A stretch of 64,000 nucleotides of DNA from assembly GCF_000422425.1 (NCBI RefSeq), contig NZ_KE383828.1:124001-188000 (forward strand), in the 5' to 3' direction. Each line of letters opens with the position of its first letter. The stretch's first letter is position 1. The notes beneath the pieces are model-generated. The model saw only the letters and a program-made list of their open reading frames with translations, was not told the origin of the DNA and searched no databases. Source of the DNA: Oceanospirillum beijerinckii DSM 7166 (GTDB lineage Bacteria > Pseudomonadota > Gammaproteobacteria > Pseudomonadales > Halomonadaceae). The position numbers and the translations under genes are program-made. Below, in pieces: positions 18,254 to 25,943 of this stretch.

Positions 18254-19029
18254 ATACTTAATCCTGCTAACAGAGCAAACCAGAGTGCAGCGACTGCAGC
18301 TGCCTGATAGTCCAGTCGGGCCAGTGTCATCTGATCCAACAGATAAAGCCGTCCTTTAAAGCCACGGCATTTCATGGCGGCCATAATGCGCTCGGAACGT
18401 TCCAGAGAACGCACCAGTAGCATACCAATCAGATAGCCTACGGAACGCCTGGTATGCCAGTTCGTGCCCATCACAAAGGCACGGGCCTGCATCGCCCGGC
18501 GCATACGTTTAAATTCTTGTCCGATAACATCCAGATAACGCACGGTAAATAGCAACAGATGAACCAGTTTGTCAGGTACTTTCAGATGAGCCAGAGTATG
18601 GCCCAGCAAAGTGGCATTCATTGTTCCGATCAGGGATAACAGGCAGAGCACACTGGCATTAGCTTTCAGACCTATCATGATGGCGTGCAACAGACCTTCC
18701 TGACTGGCGGTCAGTCCCATAATGAAAAACAGCTCGGTGCCCGGTGTGGTAAACGGCAGCATGATCAGCAAGCCAACAATAAACAGATCCATCGCGATGA
18801 CCCGGCGTAGGGTTCGCTTCAGATTCAGTCGGGCCAGTATTGCCAATGCAAATGCGGTGATCAGCCCGATAATCAGCACCAACAGCTGATCGGATAACAC
18901 AATAAAAAACGCAAAAAGAGCGGCTATTACCACTCTGAGTCTGGGGTCAAGCTGATCAATCAGTGAAGGTTTGTGCTTCAGCTGCTGGCCTTTCCAGGAG
19001 GTTGCGCTGTGTTCCAGAGATTTAGGCAT
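18250..19029 (-). CDS. cbiQ: Cobalt ECF transporter transmembrane subunit CbiQ
   Basis: CbiQ is the membrane coupling protein (T component) of the importer. It has 259 residues with about five to six hydrophobic segments. The two short Arg-rich coupling motifs that touch the ATPase are visible as AMQARAF and AMKCRGFKGR. The start overlaps the upstream accessory gene by eight bases. CbiO and CbiM are in the same operon, so the transporter core is complete. Confidence 0.94.
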   Translation of the reverse strand: MPKSLEHSATSWKGQQLKHKPSLIDQLDPRLRVVIAALFAFFIVLSDQLLVLIIGLITAFALAILARLNLKRTLRRVIAMDLFIVGLLIMLPFTTPGTELFFIMGLTASQEGLLHAIMIGLKANASVLCLLSLIGTMNATLLGHTLAHLKVPDKLVHLLLFTVRYLDVIGQEFKRMRRAMQARAFVMGTNWHTRRSVGYLIGMLLVRSLERSERIMAAMKCRGFKGRLYLLDQMTLARLDYQAAAVAALWFALLAGLSI

Positions 19030-19747
19030 GATCCCTCACTCTGTCGCTGTCTTGATGCTTGGGGGAATTAGCCTGCTTTGCTTGTTTTCGCTGTTGCCAC
19101 CAGATACCTAAACCGCATAAACCAAAGATATAGCCGATGCCTCCCAGGATATCCTGAAAACCGGCTTTTTCTTTATAGGCCGCCAGCTCCTGACGCAAGG
19201 GTTTCACCTGACGCGCCACCGCCTGTTCGATCATTTTCTGTAGTTCATCCGGGCTAATAGAGGCCGAATTGAGGTTATTTATTCCATTAGCTGGCGCGTA
19301 CAAATTGACCGGCCCTGTTGATTCCGTGTTGGCTGTGGTCGCTGCAGATGCCTGCTGAGCAGCATCGCTATCCTGTTTGATAGTTTGTGCTGAAAGGTTT
19401 TCTGGTAATTCATCCGCTGGCAGCACCAGATTCAGGACATGACCGGCACTCATATCAATAATAAAGTGATGATCGATTTGCTCACGAGCTTCAAAGATAA
19501 AAAAGCCCTCTTCATCTGTTGTGGTTTCACCCAGTTTGCGACCATCTTTAGCCTGAATCAGCACAGGAGTCCCGACTTTGGCCATATCACCATTAGAAAA
19601 CCCTGCCTCGCCTTCAATGGTACTGCCAATGGCATAGACGCCACCCAGCACGTTATGAGCCAGTGCCTGTACAGATAAAGAGGTTCCGATAACAAATGCC
19701 GCGATCCACTTTATAACAAACGTCAGTCTGATTAATGACTTAGCCAT
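19022..19747 (-). CDS. NikL/CbiL-type accessory protein of a nickel/cobalt ECF transporter
   Basis: The 241-residue protein has an N-terminal signal sequence (about 1-30), a periplasmic region that looks like a carboxypeptidase-regulatory (transthyretin-like) fold with GRKLGETTTDEEGFF, and a C-terminal membrane helix near LGGIGYIFGLCGLGIWW followed by a basic tail. Proteins of this layout (NikL, sometimes called CbiL) replace CbiN as accessory subunit in some Ni/Co transporters. No CbiN gene is present here, which fits. The gene lies between cbiM and cbiQ and overlaps both. Metal specificity is not visible in the sequence. The B12 riboswitch argues for cobalt. Confidence 0.8.
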   Translation of the reverse strand: MAKSLIRLTFVIKWIAAFVIGTSLSVQALAHNVLGGVYAIGSTIEGEAGFSNGDMAKVGTPVLIQAKDGRKLGETTTDEEGFFIFEAREQIDHHFIIDMSAGHVLNLVLPADELPENLSAQTIKQDSDAAQQASAATTANTESTGPVNLYAPANGINNLNSASISPDELQKMIEQAVARQVKPLRQELAAYKEKAGFQDILGGIGYIFGLCGLGIWWQQRKQAKQANSPKHQDSDRVRDHA

Positions 19748-20468
19748 GCCGGGCCTCCTTGCTAACCGTATCGGGTGCAGAAACAGGGCTGGATGTAGAA
19801 ACGGAGCAGGGTTTAGAAACAGAGCGAGATGCAGAATCTGAGATTAGAGCCTGCTCAAACCAATCTTCTGACAATTGCAGAAACTCAGGTTTCACTTTTC
19901 TTAATAGCAGGACTGCAGCGCCGGTGACAAAGCCTTCTACCAGCATCACCGGAATGTGGGCTATCAGTGTCAGTTTGGCGGCCAGCCAGAATGCTTCTCC
20001 TGACAAAGCCAGCGCCCCTGCAACAAACAGAGTGGTAAGAGCTACCGCCCCGGCACCACCAATAAAACCCCAGATCATGGCATTGCGGGGAACTGGAGAG
20101 GTGATACCTTTGCGACACAGATAAAACATGATCACGGCTGGCAGTGCGATATTCAGAGCATTTACCCCCAGTACCAGAAAGCCGCCAAAACCAAAAAATA
20201 CCGTCTGCAGAATTAAGGCAACCAGCAAAGCAGGAAAGGCAGCCCAGCCCAGCGCCAGGCCAATCAGGCCGTTCAGAATCAGGTGCACACTGGAGAAACC
20301 CAGCGGTAAATGAATATAAGACGCGACAAAAAATGCAGCAGACAGTACTCCGACCTGAGGCAAGTGATCGTAGTCCATTTTCTTCAGGCCCAGACCAACA
20401 CCGGCTGCAGCCAGGGCTGCGCCAATGGCCAGAACCTCTCCCGATAACGCACCATCAACAATATGCAT
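19740..20468 (-). CDS. cbiM: Cobalt ECF transporter substrate-binding membrane subunit CbiM
   Basis: CbiM is the S component that binds Co(2+). The N-terminus MHIVDGALS supplies the amino-terminal amine and His2 needed for metal coordination, and the conserved His in GFSSVHLILNG is present. About six to seven membrane helices follow in 242 residues, with GFGGFLVLGVNALNIA as a family block. The last about 25 residues are Ser/Val-rich and probably disordered. The ATG start is fixed by the functional N-terminus. It overlaps the NikL-type gene by eight bases. Confidence 0.95.
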   Translation of the reverse strand: MHIVDGALSGEVLAIGAALAAAGVGLGLKKMDYDHLPQVGVLSAAFFVASYIHLPLGFSSVHLILNGLIGLALGWAAFPALLVALILQTVFFGFGGFLVLGVNALNIALPAVIMFYLCRKGITSPVPRNAMIWGFIGGAGAVALTTLFVAGALALSGEAFWLAAKLTLIAHIPVMLVEGFVTGAAVLLLRKVKPEFLQLSEDWFEQALISDSASRSVSKPCSVSTSSPVSAPDTVSKEARHG

Positions 20469-20576
20469 AATTTGCTCTCTTACAGTGCCGGGGCGCTGAT
20501 TTCAGCCTCCCGGCGATCGGTTTGTCTGCTGCTTCTTTTTTATCGCGTAATCGTCTTTGAACCGGATGGCCCAAAC

Positions 20577-20592
20577 GACTTATTAATAAGTC
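20577..20592. other. Perfect 16-bp palindrome after the DUF4198 gene
   Basis: GACTTATTAATAAGTC is a perfect palindrome nine bases beyond the stop of the DUF4198 gene and about 110 bases before cbiM. It could be a protein site or a short RNA stem. No T tract follows. Chance is possible for an AT-rich 16-mer. Confidence 0.35.
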
Positions 20593-20601
20593 ACTGCTGA
20601 A

Positions 20602-21438
20602 TCAGTTGCTCATCACCGGGTGTGCCTGCACCCAGATCACGGCATCCTGCGACAGTTCTTTGCCGTTATGCTCGGTATTCGGGCCTACGCCCAGAGCACA
20701 GAATCCCCACTGACCAGCTTTGGGCAGAGCAAAAGTAAAAGTACCGTTAGCATCGGCTTTAATAGTCATGGTGACAAAAGCATCCGCAGGAGGATTGATA
20801 TTAGCTTTGTCAGCAAACTTATCCGCTGCCATATCCGGTTCGTAGTTGATGTATTCCACTTCAATCTCAGCAAATGGAACCGGTTTGCCCTGGCTTTTAA
20901 CGATGCCAGTAAAGCTGCCACCTTCATACAGAGCGTAAGGTTTGGTTAGAGGTACAATTTCTGCTGGCAGATTCAGTTCTGCATCCCAGTCTGTTGGCAG
21001 GCTACCCACGTTAACGATAGTTTTAGCAAACTGCTGAATATAAATATCTTCAGACTCTTCCAGATAAGGGGCGCTTTGCAGGACAAAAATATTGTCACCC
21101 AGACCACGCAGGCGTACATCGGCCTGATAAGAAACACCGGTATTTTCGGAGCTGGTCCATTGGGTCGTCTTTACCTGATCCAGCAGATCTGTTTTTTTGC
21201 CTTTACGGATCTGATAAAACGCTTCTGGCTGGTCAATGGTCATCACATGACCGCTGGCTGCCGGGTGGGTAAAAGGCATTTTCAGAGATAGCTGACCACC
21301 CCGTTCCTGAAGCAACTCAGGGGTATAGATCATCTGAAAATGGGCTTGCGCTGTCGAGGCAGACAAGCAGCCTGCAGCAACAGTAGATAACAGCAGTTTA
21401 CGCAGTGCTGAAGAACGATCAGAAAAACAGTTAAACAC
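20602..21438 (-). CDS. DUF4198 (NikK-like) periplasmic protein of the cobalt uptake operon
   Basis: A secreted protein of 278 residues with a signal sequence ending near STAQA, followed by AHFQMIYTP, the usual N-terminus of DUF4198 proteins. Members of this family accompany nickel and cobalt ECF transporters, where they are called NikK and are thought to help metal reach the importer. A C-terminal domain with GTFTFALPKAGQWGF is conserved. The start is a GTG at 21438. GGAG lies nine bases upstream and is the 3' arm of a hairpin. It is the first gene after the cobalamin riboswitch, so its translation is probably the direct target of control. Confidence 0.82.
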   Translation of the reverse strand: MFNCFSDRSSALRKLLLSTVAAGCLSASTAQAHFQMIYTPELLQERGGQLSLKMPFTHPAASGHVMTIDQPEAFYQIRKGKKTDLLDQVKTTQWTSSENTGVSYQADVRLRGLGDNIFVLQSAPYLEESEDIYIQQFAKTIVNVGSLPTDWDAELNLPAEIVPLTKPYALYEGGSFTGIVKSQGKPVPFAEIEVEYINYEPDMAADKFADKANINPPADAFVTMTIKADANGTFTFALPKAGQWGFCALGVGPNTEHNGKELSQDAVIWVQAHPVMSN

Positions 21439-21446
21439 GAAGATTG

Positions 21447-21474
21447 CTCCGTCTGATGAAATAAACAGGCGGAG
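21447..21474 (-). promoter_or_regulatory. Hairpin that sequesters the ribosome-binding site of the riboswitch-controlled gene
   Basis: In the transcript, CTCCGCCTG can pair with CAGACGGAG (one mismatch, 10-base loop). The GGAG in the second arm is the ribosome-binding site of the GTG-started DUF4198 gene. This looks like the expression platform of the upstream riboswitch, acting on translation start. The arrangement is seen directly. The switching role is inferred. Confidence 0.6.
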
Positions 21475-21594
21475 TTGGGGAGGAAAAGCATACAGGGAAA
21501 CGACTGGAACTTATGGCACGTCCCTATTTCTGTGAGGGTGCGAGCAACCTAATCGTTTCCTTATCGCCGGTGAAGCCCTCCGCAACACCAATGA

Positions 21595-21785
21595 AACACT
21601 TTATCAGGCTGGTCTCCGGACTCATTGGTGAACCGTCAGAAATGATCGATTCGATTATTTCGCCTTCCCATCAAATGCATCTTCATTCGACAGTGGCCTA
21701 TGAAATAACTACACCAATTTACCGTTGCGGGGGCAGTGTCGGGATTGTAAAAAGTAAAAACGCACCGACTTCCCATTTAACACTC
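21595..21785 (-). promoter_or_regulatory. Cobalamin (B12) riboswitch
   Basis: Read on the minus strand, the conserved parts appear in order: GGGAAGTCGGTG near 21763-21774, CCCCCGCAACGGTAA near 21722-21736, GCCACTG near 21690, GGGAAGG near 21666, and the B12 box AGTCCGGAGACCAGCCTG at about 21605-21622. Together these are the core of the adenosylcobalamin riboswitch. It precedes the whole cobalt uptake and corrin operon, so high cobalamin should lower expression. Confidence 0.95.
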
Positions 21786-21954
21786 TGCTGAAAACTGACA
21801 GAGTGACCAGATAACGGGCGCACAATACAGGGAGAAAACACAGAGGTCAAATTAGAGAATTTCAAGGCAAGTTGAAAAAAGTTATTGATCTCAACAGGTT
21901 AAGATCAATCTAAAGTAAAAAAATAGCCTCTTGAACAATTAAAGTTTTCAGAAA

Positions 21955-21992
21955 ACACAAAAAAGCCCCGCTATCCAGCAATAAACGGGGCA
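21955..21992 (-). terminator. Rho-independent terminator after azlD
   Basis: On the minus strand GCCCCG pairs with CGGGGC across a 15-base loop and is followed by a run of T. It lies about 100 bases beyond the azlD stop and upstream of the riboswitch, so it separates azlCD transcription from the cobalamin operon. Confidence 0.8.
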
Positions 21993-22000
21993 AACAATTT

Positions 22001-22033
22001 GCTTAATCAAGGTATTAGTCAGCTTGATTAAGC
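22001..22033. other. 10-bp inverted repeat next to the azlD terminator
   Basis: GCTTAATCAA (22001) and TTGATTAAGC (22024) are perfect inverted copies separated by 13 bases. On the minus strand this hairpin comes just before the terminator hairpin. It may be a second RNA stem that stabilises the azlCD transcript end. Confidence 0.4.
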
Positions 22034-22093
22034 AAAAGTTCAACTCAAGCCGAACCAGCACTTAACAAGCTAATGCAACAGCCAAGTTTCTGA

Positions 22094-22432
22094 TCAGCCT
22101 AAACCCAGGCCAAACTTCAGTAGCATAAATACCAACATTCCACCGACAATGGTTTTCAGCAGATCCTTCAGTACCAAAGCAATAACCACTGATGCAAGAG
22201 CAGCTAGTAACCAAGGGTTTTGCCAGCTAAACCATACTTCTCCCTGGGGCATCAATACTGCAGGTACAATAATCGCCGTTAAAACCGCTGGTGGCACAAA
22301 GCTTAAAGCGTTACTGAGCCAGGTTGGAAAATGCACTCTGCCAGCGACAGCAAATAACAGGTAACGGGTACTGAAGGTGGCCAGGAACATACCAAAAATC
22401 AGCGCCACTTCGTTGATCGAACTATCAGCCAT
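22094..22432 (-). CDS. azlD: AzlD-family branched-chain amino acid exporter, small subunit
   Basis: A 112-residue membrane protein with about four hydrophobic helices, typical of the AzlD small subunit that works with AzlC to export branched-chain amino acids or related compounds. The Arg-containing TFSTRYLLF motif near residue 20 and PPAVLTAIIVP are family hallmarks. The start overlaps the azlC stop by one base. A strong terminator lies downstream. Confidence 0.9.
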   Translation of the reverse strand: MADSSINEVALIFGMFLATFSTRYLLFAVAGRVHFPTWLSNALSFVPPAVLTAIIVPAVLMPQGEVWFSWQNPWLLAALASVVIALVLKDLLKTIVGGMLVFMLLKFGLGLG

Positions 22433-23274
22433 TACTTACCCTCCTCAGTTTTTGTTTGAGATGTAACACTTTGCTGTACAGCGCTTTGAGCTTCATTTGG
22501 CTGCTCTGCGTTTTGCTTAGAGATCTGTTCCGGCTTACCTTTGTCCAACATCAGTAGCGATAAACCCACGGCAATTCCACATACCGCAGAGACAATAAGG
22601 CCTAACTTATGGGGCATCGTAGCTGTTGCCACAGCCATAGCTCCCGCAACAATCACGGCTGCCCACATAGGCTTATTTTTCAGATAAGGGACAACCATAC
22701 CGATAAAGGTCACCGACATGGCAAAGTCCAGGCCCCATTGGGTCATATCCGGGAAGAGTTCACCTAAGCCCACACCTAAAGCGGTACAGAGCACCCAGTT
22801 ACCGTACATGGCACAAAAAGAACCAAGATAAAACCAGTGCGCATTACGTACATCATCCTGCAGTAAATAGCGGTTACTGACCGCTGCAAAGGTCTCATCG
22901 GTCAGACCAAAGGCCATTAACGCCCGCCAGTGTTGCGGTAGATGACGTACCTTAGGCACCAGATTCGCGGCATACAACATATGACGTAGATTAACGATAA
23001 AAGTGGTGGCAATAATCACCGGTAATGCAGCACCGCCAGCCAAAAGCCCCAAGGCAATAAACTGGGCGGAACCCGCAAAAACAAACAACGACATAGCCAG
23101 GGCACCTACAGCCGAAAGACCACTGGGCTCAGCCAGGGTGCCAAAAATAATACCAAATGGAATCGCACCCACGATTAACGGAATCGTCGCTTTAGCGCCT
23201 GCCAGAAACTCATGGTTCTTCGTTAATGGCTCTGTAACACTGCCTGCTGATGACATTGTATTTTCAACCGACAT
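22432..23274 (-). CDS. azlC: AzlC-family branched-chain amino acid exporter, large subunit
   Basis: AzlC is the large membrane subunit of the two-part amino acid exporter. From the chosen ATG it has 280 residues. GAIPFGIIFG, GSAQFIALGLL and NLRHMLYAA are conserved AzlC blocks. The ATG at 23274 was preferred to an in-frame GTG 18 bases upstream because GGGAGA lies at the right distance and homologues begin near here. A Gln/Glu-rich tail of about 35 residues ends the protein. The MarR-GNAT gene upstream is 117 bases away and could regulate it, but that is only positional. Confidence 0.92.
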   Translation of the reverse strand: MSVENTMSSAGSVTEPLTKNHEFLAGAKATIPLIVGAIPFGIIFGTLAEPSGLSAVGALAMSLFVFAGSAQFIALGLLAGGAALPVIIATTFIVNLRHMLYAANLVPKVRHLPQHWRALMAFGLTDETFAAVSNRYLLQDDVRNAHWFYLGSFCAMYGNWVLCTALGVGLGELFPDMTQWGLDFAMSVTFIGMVVPYLKNKPMWAAVIVAGAMAVATATMPHKLGLIVSAVCGIAVGLSLLMLDKGKPEQISKQNAEQPNEAQSAVQQSVTSQTKTEEGK

Positions 23275-23391
23275 AGATCTTCTCCCACGCACGCTTTAAC
23301 ACGGATAACACGCTTTACAAATTCTTGCTCTGCCGAGTAGCTCCGGCATTTCTCATGGTCTGCATATCAAAAACTCAAATGAGCTAACGGA

Positions 23392-24399
23392 CTACAGGCT
23401 TAAGGTCATATAGATATCCGAGCGGGGATAAATAGATTGGCCGTTGGGATGAGGTATCTCAACAAAGCCCATATTTCTATACAACTGAATCGCCCGCTCC
23501 AATTTAGTCGCACTCTCCAGATAGACCTCTTTTGCCCCCAGATCACGGGCTTTATCTAATGCGGCCAGCAATAACTTTCGACCAACCCCGAGACCCTGAA
23601 TGGGCTCTTCCACCCCCATTTTGGAGATCTCGAAACGATCCCAGCTATGTCGTGCCAGAGCCACACAACCGACGATACGTCGGGTGTCTTCCGACAACTT
23701 CACCGCATCATCTCCTGAACCGCCATTAATCCGGGCAAACCAGATATAACCGCCTTTTGCCAGGTAATAACTTTCTGGCTGGTCCAGTGCCTGTCTATCC
23801 TGCTCAATCATTTCGCCATCAAAGAACGCATCCAGCCAGGCTTTATTAAGACGCTTAAAATGATCCCGTAATGCCGGTTGCCAACCGATCACCTCAACAT
23901 CAATCACCTGTTTACGAGTGTTGAGTCGCTCCAAAACCGGCTGCACAAAGCCTTGCTTATTCAGCTTCTGTTCGAAGTCATTCAGTGACGGTAAAAACGG
24001 ATATTCCTGCTCGTCCATCAGATCATCCAGATAACCTCTGATCTCACGCCATACCGGTTGAATCTGCTCTAATAGCTGACCACTTTGATCGGTCAAAAAC
24101 AGTTGTTGGCGACGTTCATCCCTGGGGTCAGGCTGCTTGTTGAGCCAACCCTCCTCCATCATCTTCTTAGCGATTTTACTGACGGCAGGGTGACTGACCC
24201 CAAGATGCTCCGCTGCTTCCGTTACCGACATTGCCCCTTGCTGCAATAACAGATTAAACAGAGGAAAAAATGATGGATTCAGTGGAATACCATGAGCCTG
24301 ATAGATGGCGGTTACATCCTGCATCATACGATCAGATAAACGCTTTAAGCGGCTACCCAAGGAAAGATTGCCAAAACCCTGCATTTTATCGTTGGACAT
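23392..24399 (-). CDS. MarR-type regulator fused to a GNAT acetyltransferase
   Basis: This 335-residue protein has two parts. Residues about 15-145 form a MarR winged helix with GAMSVTEAAEHLGVSHPAVS as the recognition helix region and DPRDERRQ as the wing. Residues about 165-335 form a GNAT domain with the acetyl-CoA loop QGLGVGRKLL near residue 280. Such fusions are widespread and are thought to couple DNA binding to acetylation of a small molecule or protein, but the substrate is unknown. GGGAA lies before the ATG. The promoter region holds a palindrome, GTTACGTAAC (24483), that may be its own operator. Confidence 0.9.
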   Translation of the reverse strand: MSNDKMQGFGNLSLGSRLKRLSDRMMQDVTAIYQAHGIPLNPSFFPLFNLLLQQGAMSVTEAAEHLGVSHPAVSKIAKKMMEEGWLNKQPDPRDERRQQLFLTDQSGQLLEQIQPVWREIRGYLDDLMDEQEYPFLPSLNDFEQKLNKQGFVQPVLERLNTRKQVIDVEVIGWQPALRDHFKRLNKAWLDAFFDGEMIEQDRQALDQPESYYLAKGGYIWFARINGGSGDDAVKLSEDTRRIVGCVALARHSWDRFEISKMGVEEPIQGLGVGRKLLLAALDKARDLGAKEVYLESATKLERAIQLYRNMGFVEIPHPNGQSIYPRSDIYMTLSL

Positions 24400-24482
24400 C
24401 TTGTTCCCACTCGCTAAACAAAATCCTAGCCATTACGGCACTCCACATTCACTCGATATAGAAAAGGCATAGAAAAAAACTA

Positions 24483-24500
24483 GTTACGTAACCAGTTACG
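24483..24500. promoter_or_regulatory. Candidate operator upstream of the MarR-GNAT gene
   Basis: GTTACGTAAC is a perfect 10-bp palindrome followed at once by CAGTTACG, so the half-site GTTACG occurs twice in the same direction and once inverted. It lies 84 bases upstream of the ATG of the MarR-type gene. Autoregulation is typical of MarR proteins. Binding here is inferred. Confidence 0.4.
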
Positions 24501-24618
24501 CAATAATATTTGATCAAACTCACAATGGCAAGACACTGGTATAAGCTGTCTCGTATTTTTACTCTAGTTGGATACTCTGGGGAAATAAGCCAGAAACGGG
24601 CTTACGGGCGTTACAGCA

Positions 24619-24954
24619 CTACCCACTTCGACTGGCCAGATACAGCTCCCATAACTGTTGTTTCTCCAGCCATAGCATAGGGTCCGTATTAAAGAATTGC
24701 GCCAGTTTCAGGGCTGTGTCCGCGGAGATTGCTCTCTGACCATTGACGATCTCGTTTACCCGACGACGGGAAATAGCAAGCTGCCGCGCCAGGTCCGCTT
24801 GACTGATGTGCAGAGGGTTAAGATAGCAGCGTTCAAGAAAACGACCAGGGTGTTCTGGCTTTCTGACCTGAAAAGGTTTGTTTATGGATTGCCCACTATT
24901 GTTTATGGATTGCCTACTAAGATGTGTCCGTGTTGATTTATTTTTTACTTCCAT
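24619..24954 (-). CDS. HigA-type XRE-family antitoxin without adjacent toxin
   Basis: A 111-residue helix-turn-helix protein of the HigA/VapI group. PEHPGRFLERCYLNPLHISQ, then the HTH ISQADLARQLAISRRRVNEI and the LNTDPMLW-like end NTDPMLWLEKQQ, are family features. HigA usually represses its own operon and neutralises a HigB mRNA nuclease encoded just upstream. No HigB-like gene is found on either side. The 21-bp duplication at 24878-24919 adds SINNSGQ-SINKPFQ to the N-terminus. The start is uncertain because no good ribosome-binding site is seen. Confidence 0.8.
   Translation of the reverse strand: MEVKNKSTRTHLSRQSINNSGQSINKPFQVRKPEHPGRFLERCYLNPLHISQADLARQLAISRRRVNEIVNGQRAISADTALKLAQFFNTDPMLWLEKQQLWELYLASRSG
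24878..24919. repeat. Two tandem 21-bp repeats at the 5' end of the higA-like gene
   Basis: TTGTTTATGGATTGCCCACT and TTGTTTATGGATTGCCTACT (each plus a final A) follow one another without a gap. The units differ at one base and keep the reading frame, so the duplication is recent. Confidence 0.85.
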
Positions 24955-25038
24955 TCTCAGGTCTCTTGCTTGGCTCTCTTTTCCAAAAGACAGTTGTTTT
25001 TAATAGCCCCTTTTATCAAAAGAGATTGGCTAAAATGG

Positions 25039-25062
25039 AAAAAAGCCGGGAAAAATCCCGGC
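25039..25062 (-). terminator. Rho-independent terminator after the hydrogenase operon
   Basis: On the minus strand GCCGGG pairs with CCCGGC around a 6-base loop and is followed by TTTTTT. It lies about 100 bases beyond the cytochrome b gene, so it closes a three-gene hydrogenase transcript. Confidence 0.88.
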
Positions 25063-25161
25063 CTGAAAGTAGTGCAGGCCCCGAAACCCATGACTTGCAC
25101 CCGTTAAAGTATCATCCGATAACAGTAACCCCTTCCAATGAGGAGAAGGAAGTGGCTGATA

Positions 25162-25857
25162 TTAATCGGGACGATCATCTTTAAACATGCGCCAGCCACC
25201 GACCATAGTCGAGATCAGACTCTGGCGGGACATAATGTCTTCACGAATCGCCACATAGACATGGATCATGACAAAAGTGATCAGATACCACATACCCAGA
25301 TGGTGCCAGGTATGCACATCCTGACTCTGCCCCATCATAGGAATAATCCAGCCAAACCACTGATCAGCCCAACTACCGGCACCCAGCCCCTCTCCATACA
25401 AAGCAAACCCGGTAAAAATCATAAAGGTGTTGCCCAGAACAAAGAAAAAGAACATCGCCAGCTGACCCAGCGGGTTATGGCCAATATATTTACGTGGTGT
25501 CTTTTCCAGAAACAGATACCAGCGTAACTCGTGACCCACTTCCTTCCACCACTTGCCGCTAAACAGTGGTACCAGAAACAGTTCACGGGCGTGGCTATTA
25601 CCGACAAAGGCCCAGTAGATACGACCAATAAAGGCAATTGCCAGAATATAACCTGCAGTAAAGTGGGCAAAACGGATATAACCCATCAGGTAATTATCAA
25701 TCGCTTCGCCTGGCTGAGACGGCAGCGGCGAACCGATAAAATACCCCGTCACACACAATGTCACGATCGAAAAGACCGTGACCCAGTGCCAGAGCCGCAG
25801 CGGTGCTTCATACACATAAACCGCGGTTTGTTTGCGTTGTTTAAGCTCATCACTCAT
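25162..25857 (-). CDS. hyaC: [NiFe] hydrogenase b-type cytochrome subunit
   Basis: This 231-residue di-haem cytochrome b anchors the hydrogenase to the membrane and passes electrons to the quinone pool. It starts with a cytosolic segment, then four hydrophobic helices. The PLRLWHWVTV and IRFAHFTAGYIL blocks supply haem-ligand histidines, and WHHLGMWYLITFVMIHVYVA is the typical last-helix signature. AAGGAG precedes the ATG. It follows the large subunit by 86 bases and is the last gene before the terminator. No maturation gene follows. Confidence 0.94.
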   Translation of the reverse strand: MSDELKQRKQTAVYVYEAPLRLWHWVTVFSIVTLCVTGYFIGSPLPSQPGEAIDNYLMGYIRFAHFTAGYILAIAFIGRIYWAFVGNSHARELFLVPLFSGKWWKEVGHELRWYLFLEKTPRKYIGHNPLGQLAMFFFFVLGNTFMIFTGFALYGEGLGAGSWADQWFGWIIPMMGQSQDVHTWHHLGMWYLITFVMIHVYVAIREDIMSRQSLISTMVGGWRMFKDDRPD

Positions 25858-25943
25858 AACAAACTCCTTGAACCCTGGTCCCGGCTACTGAGCAAACAAA
25901 TCACTCAGCAGCAGGTCTTCATGGGATCGTTAATGGACAGCGG

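Noticed and set aside
24924-25184. A possible 86-residue gene between higA and hyaC
   Set aside because: It spans the terminator of the hydrogenase operon and runs into hyaC on the other strand, with no ribosome-binding site and no known family.
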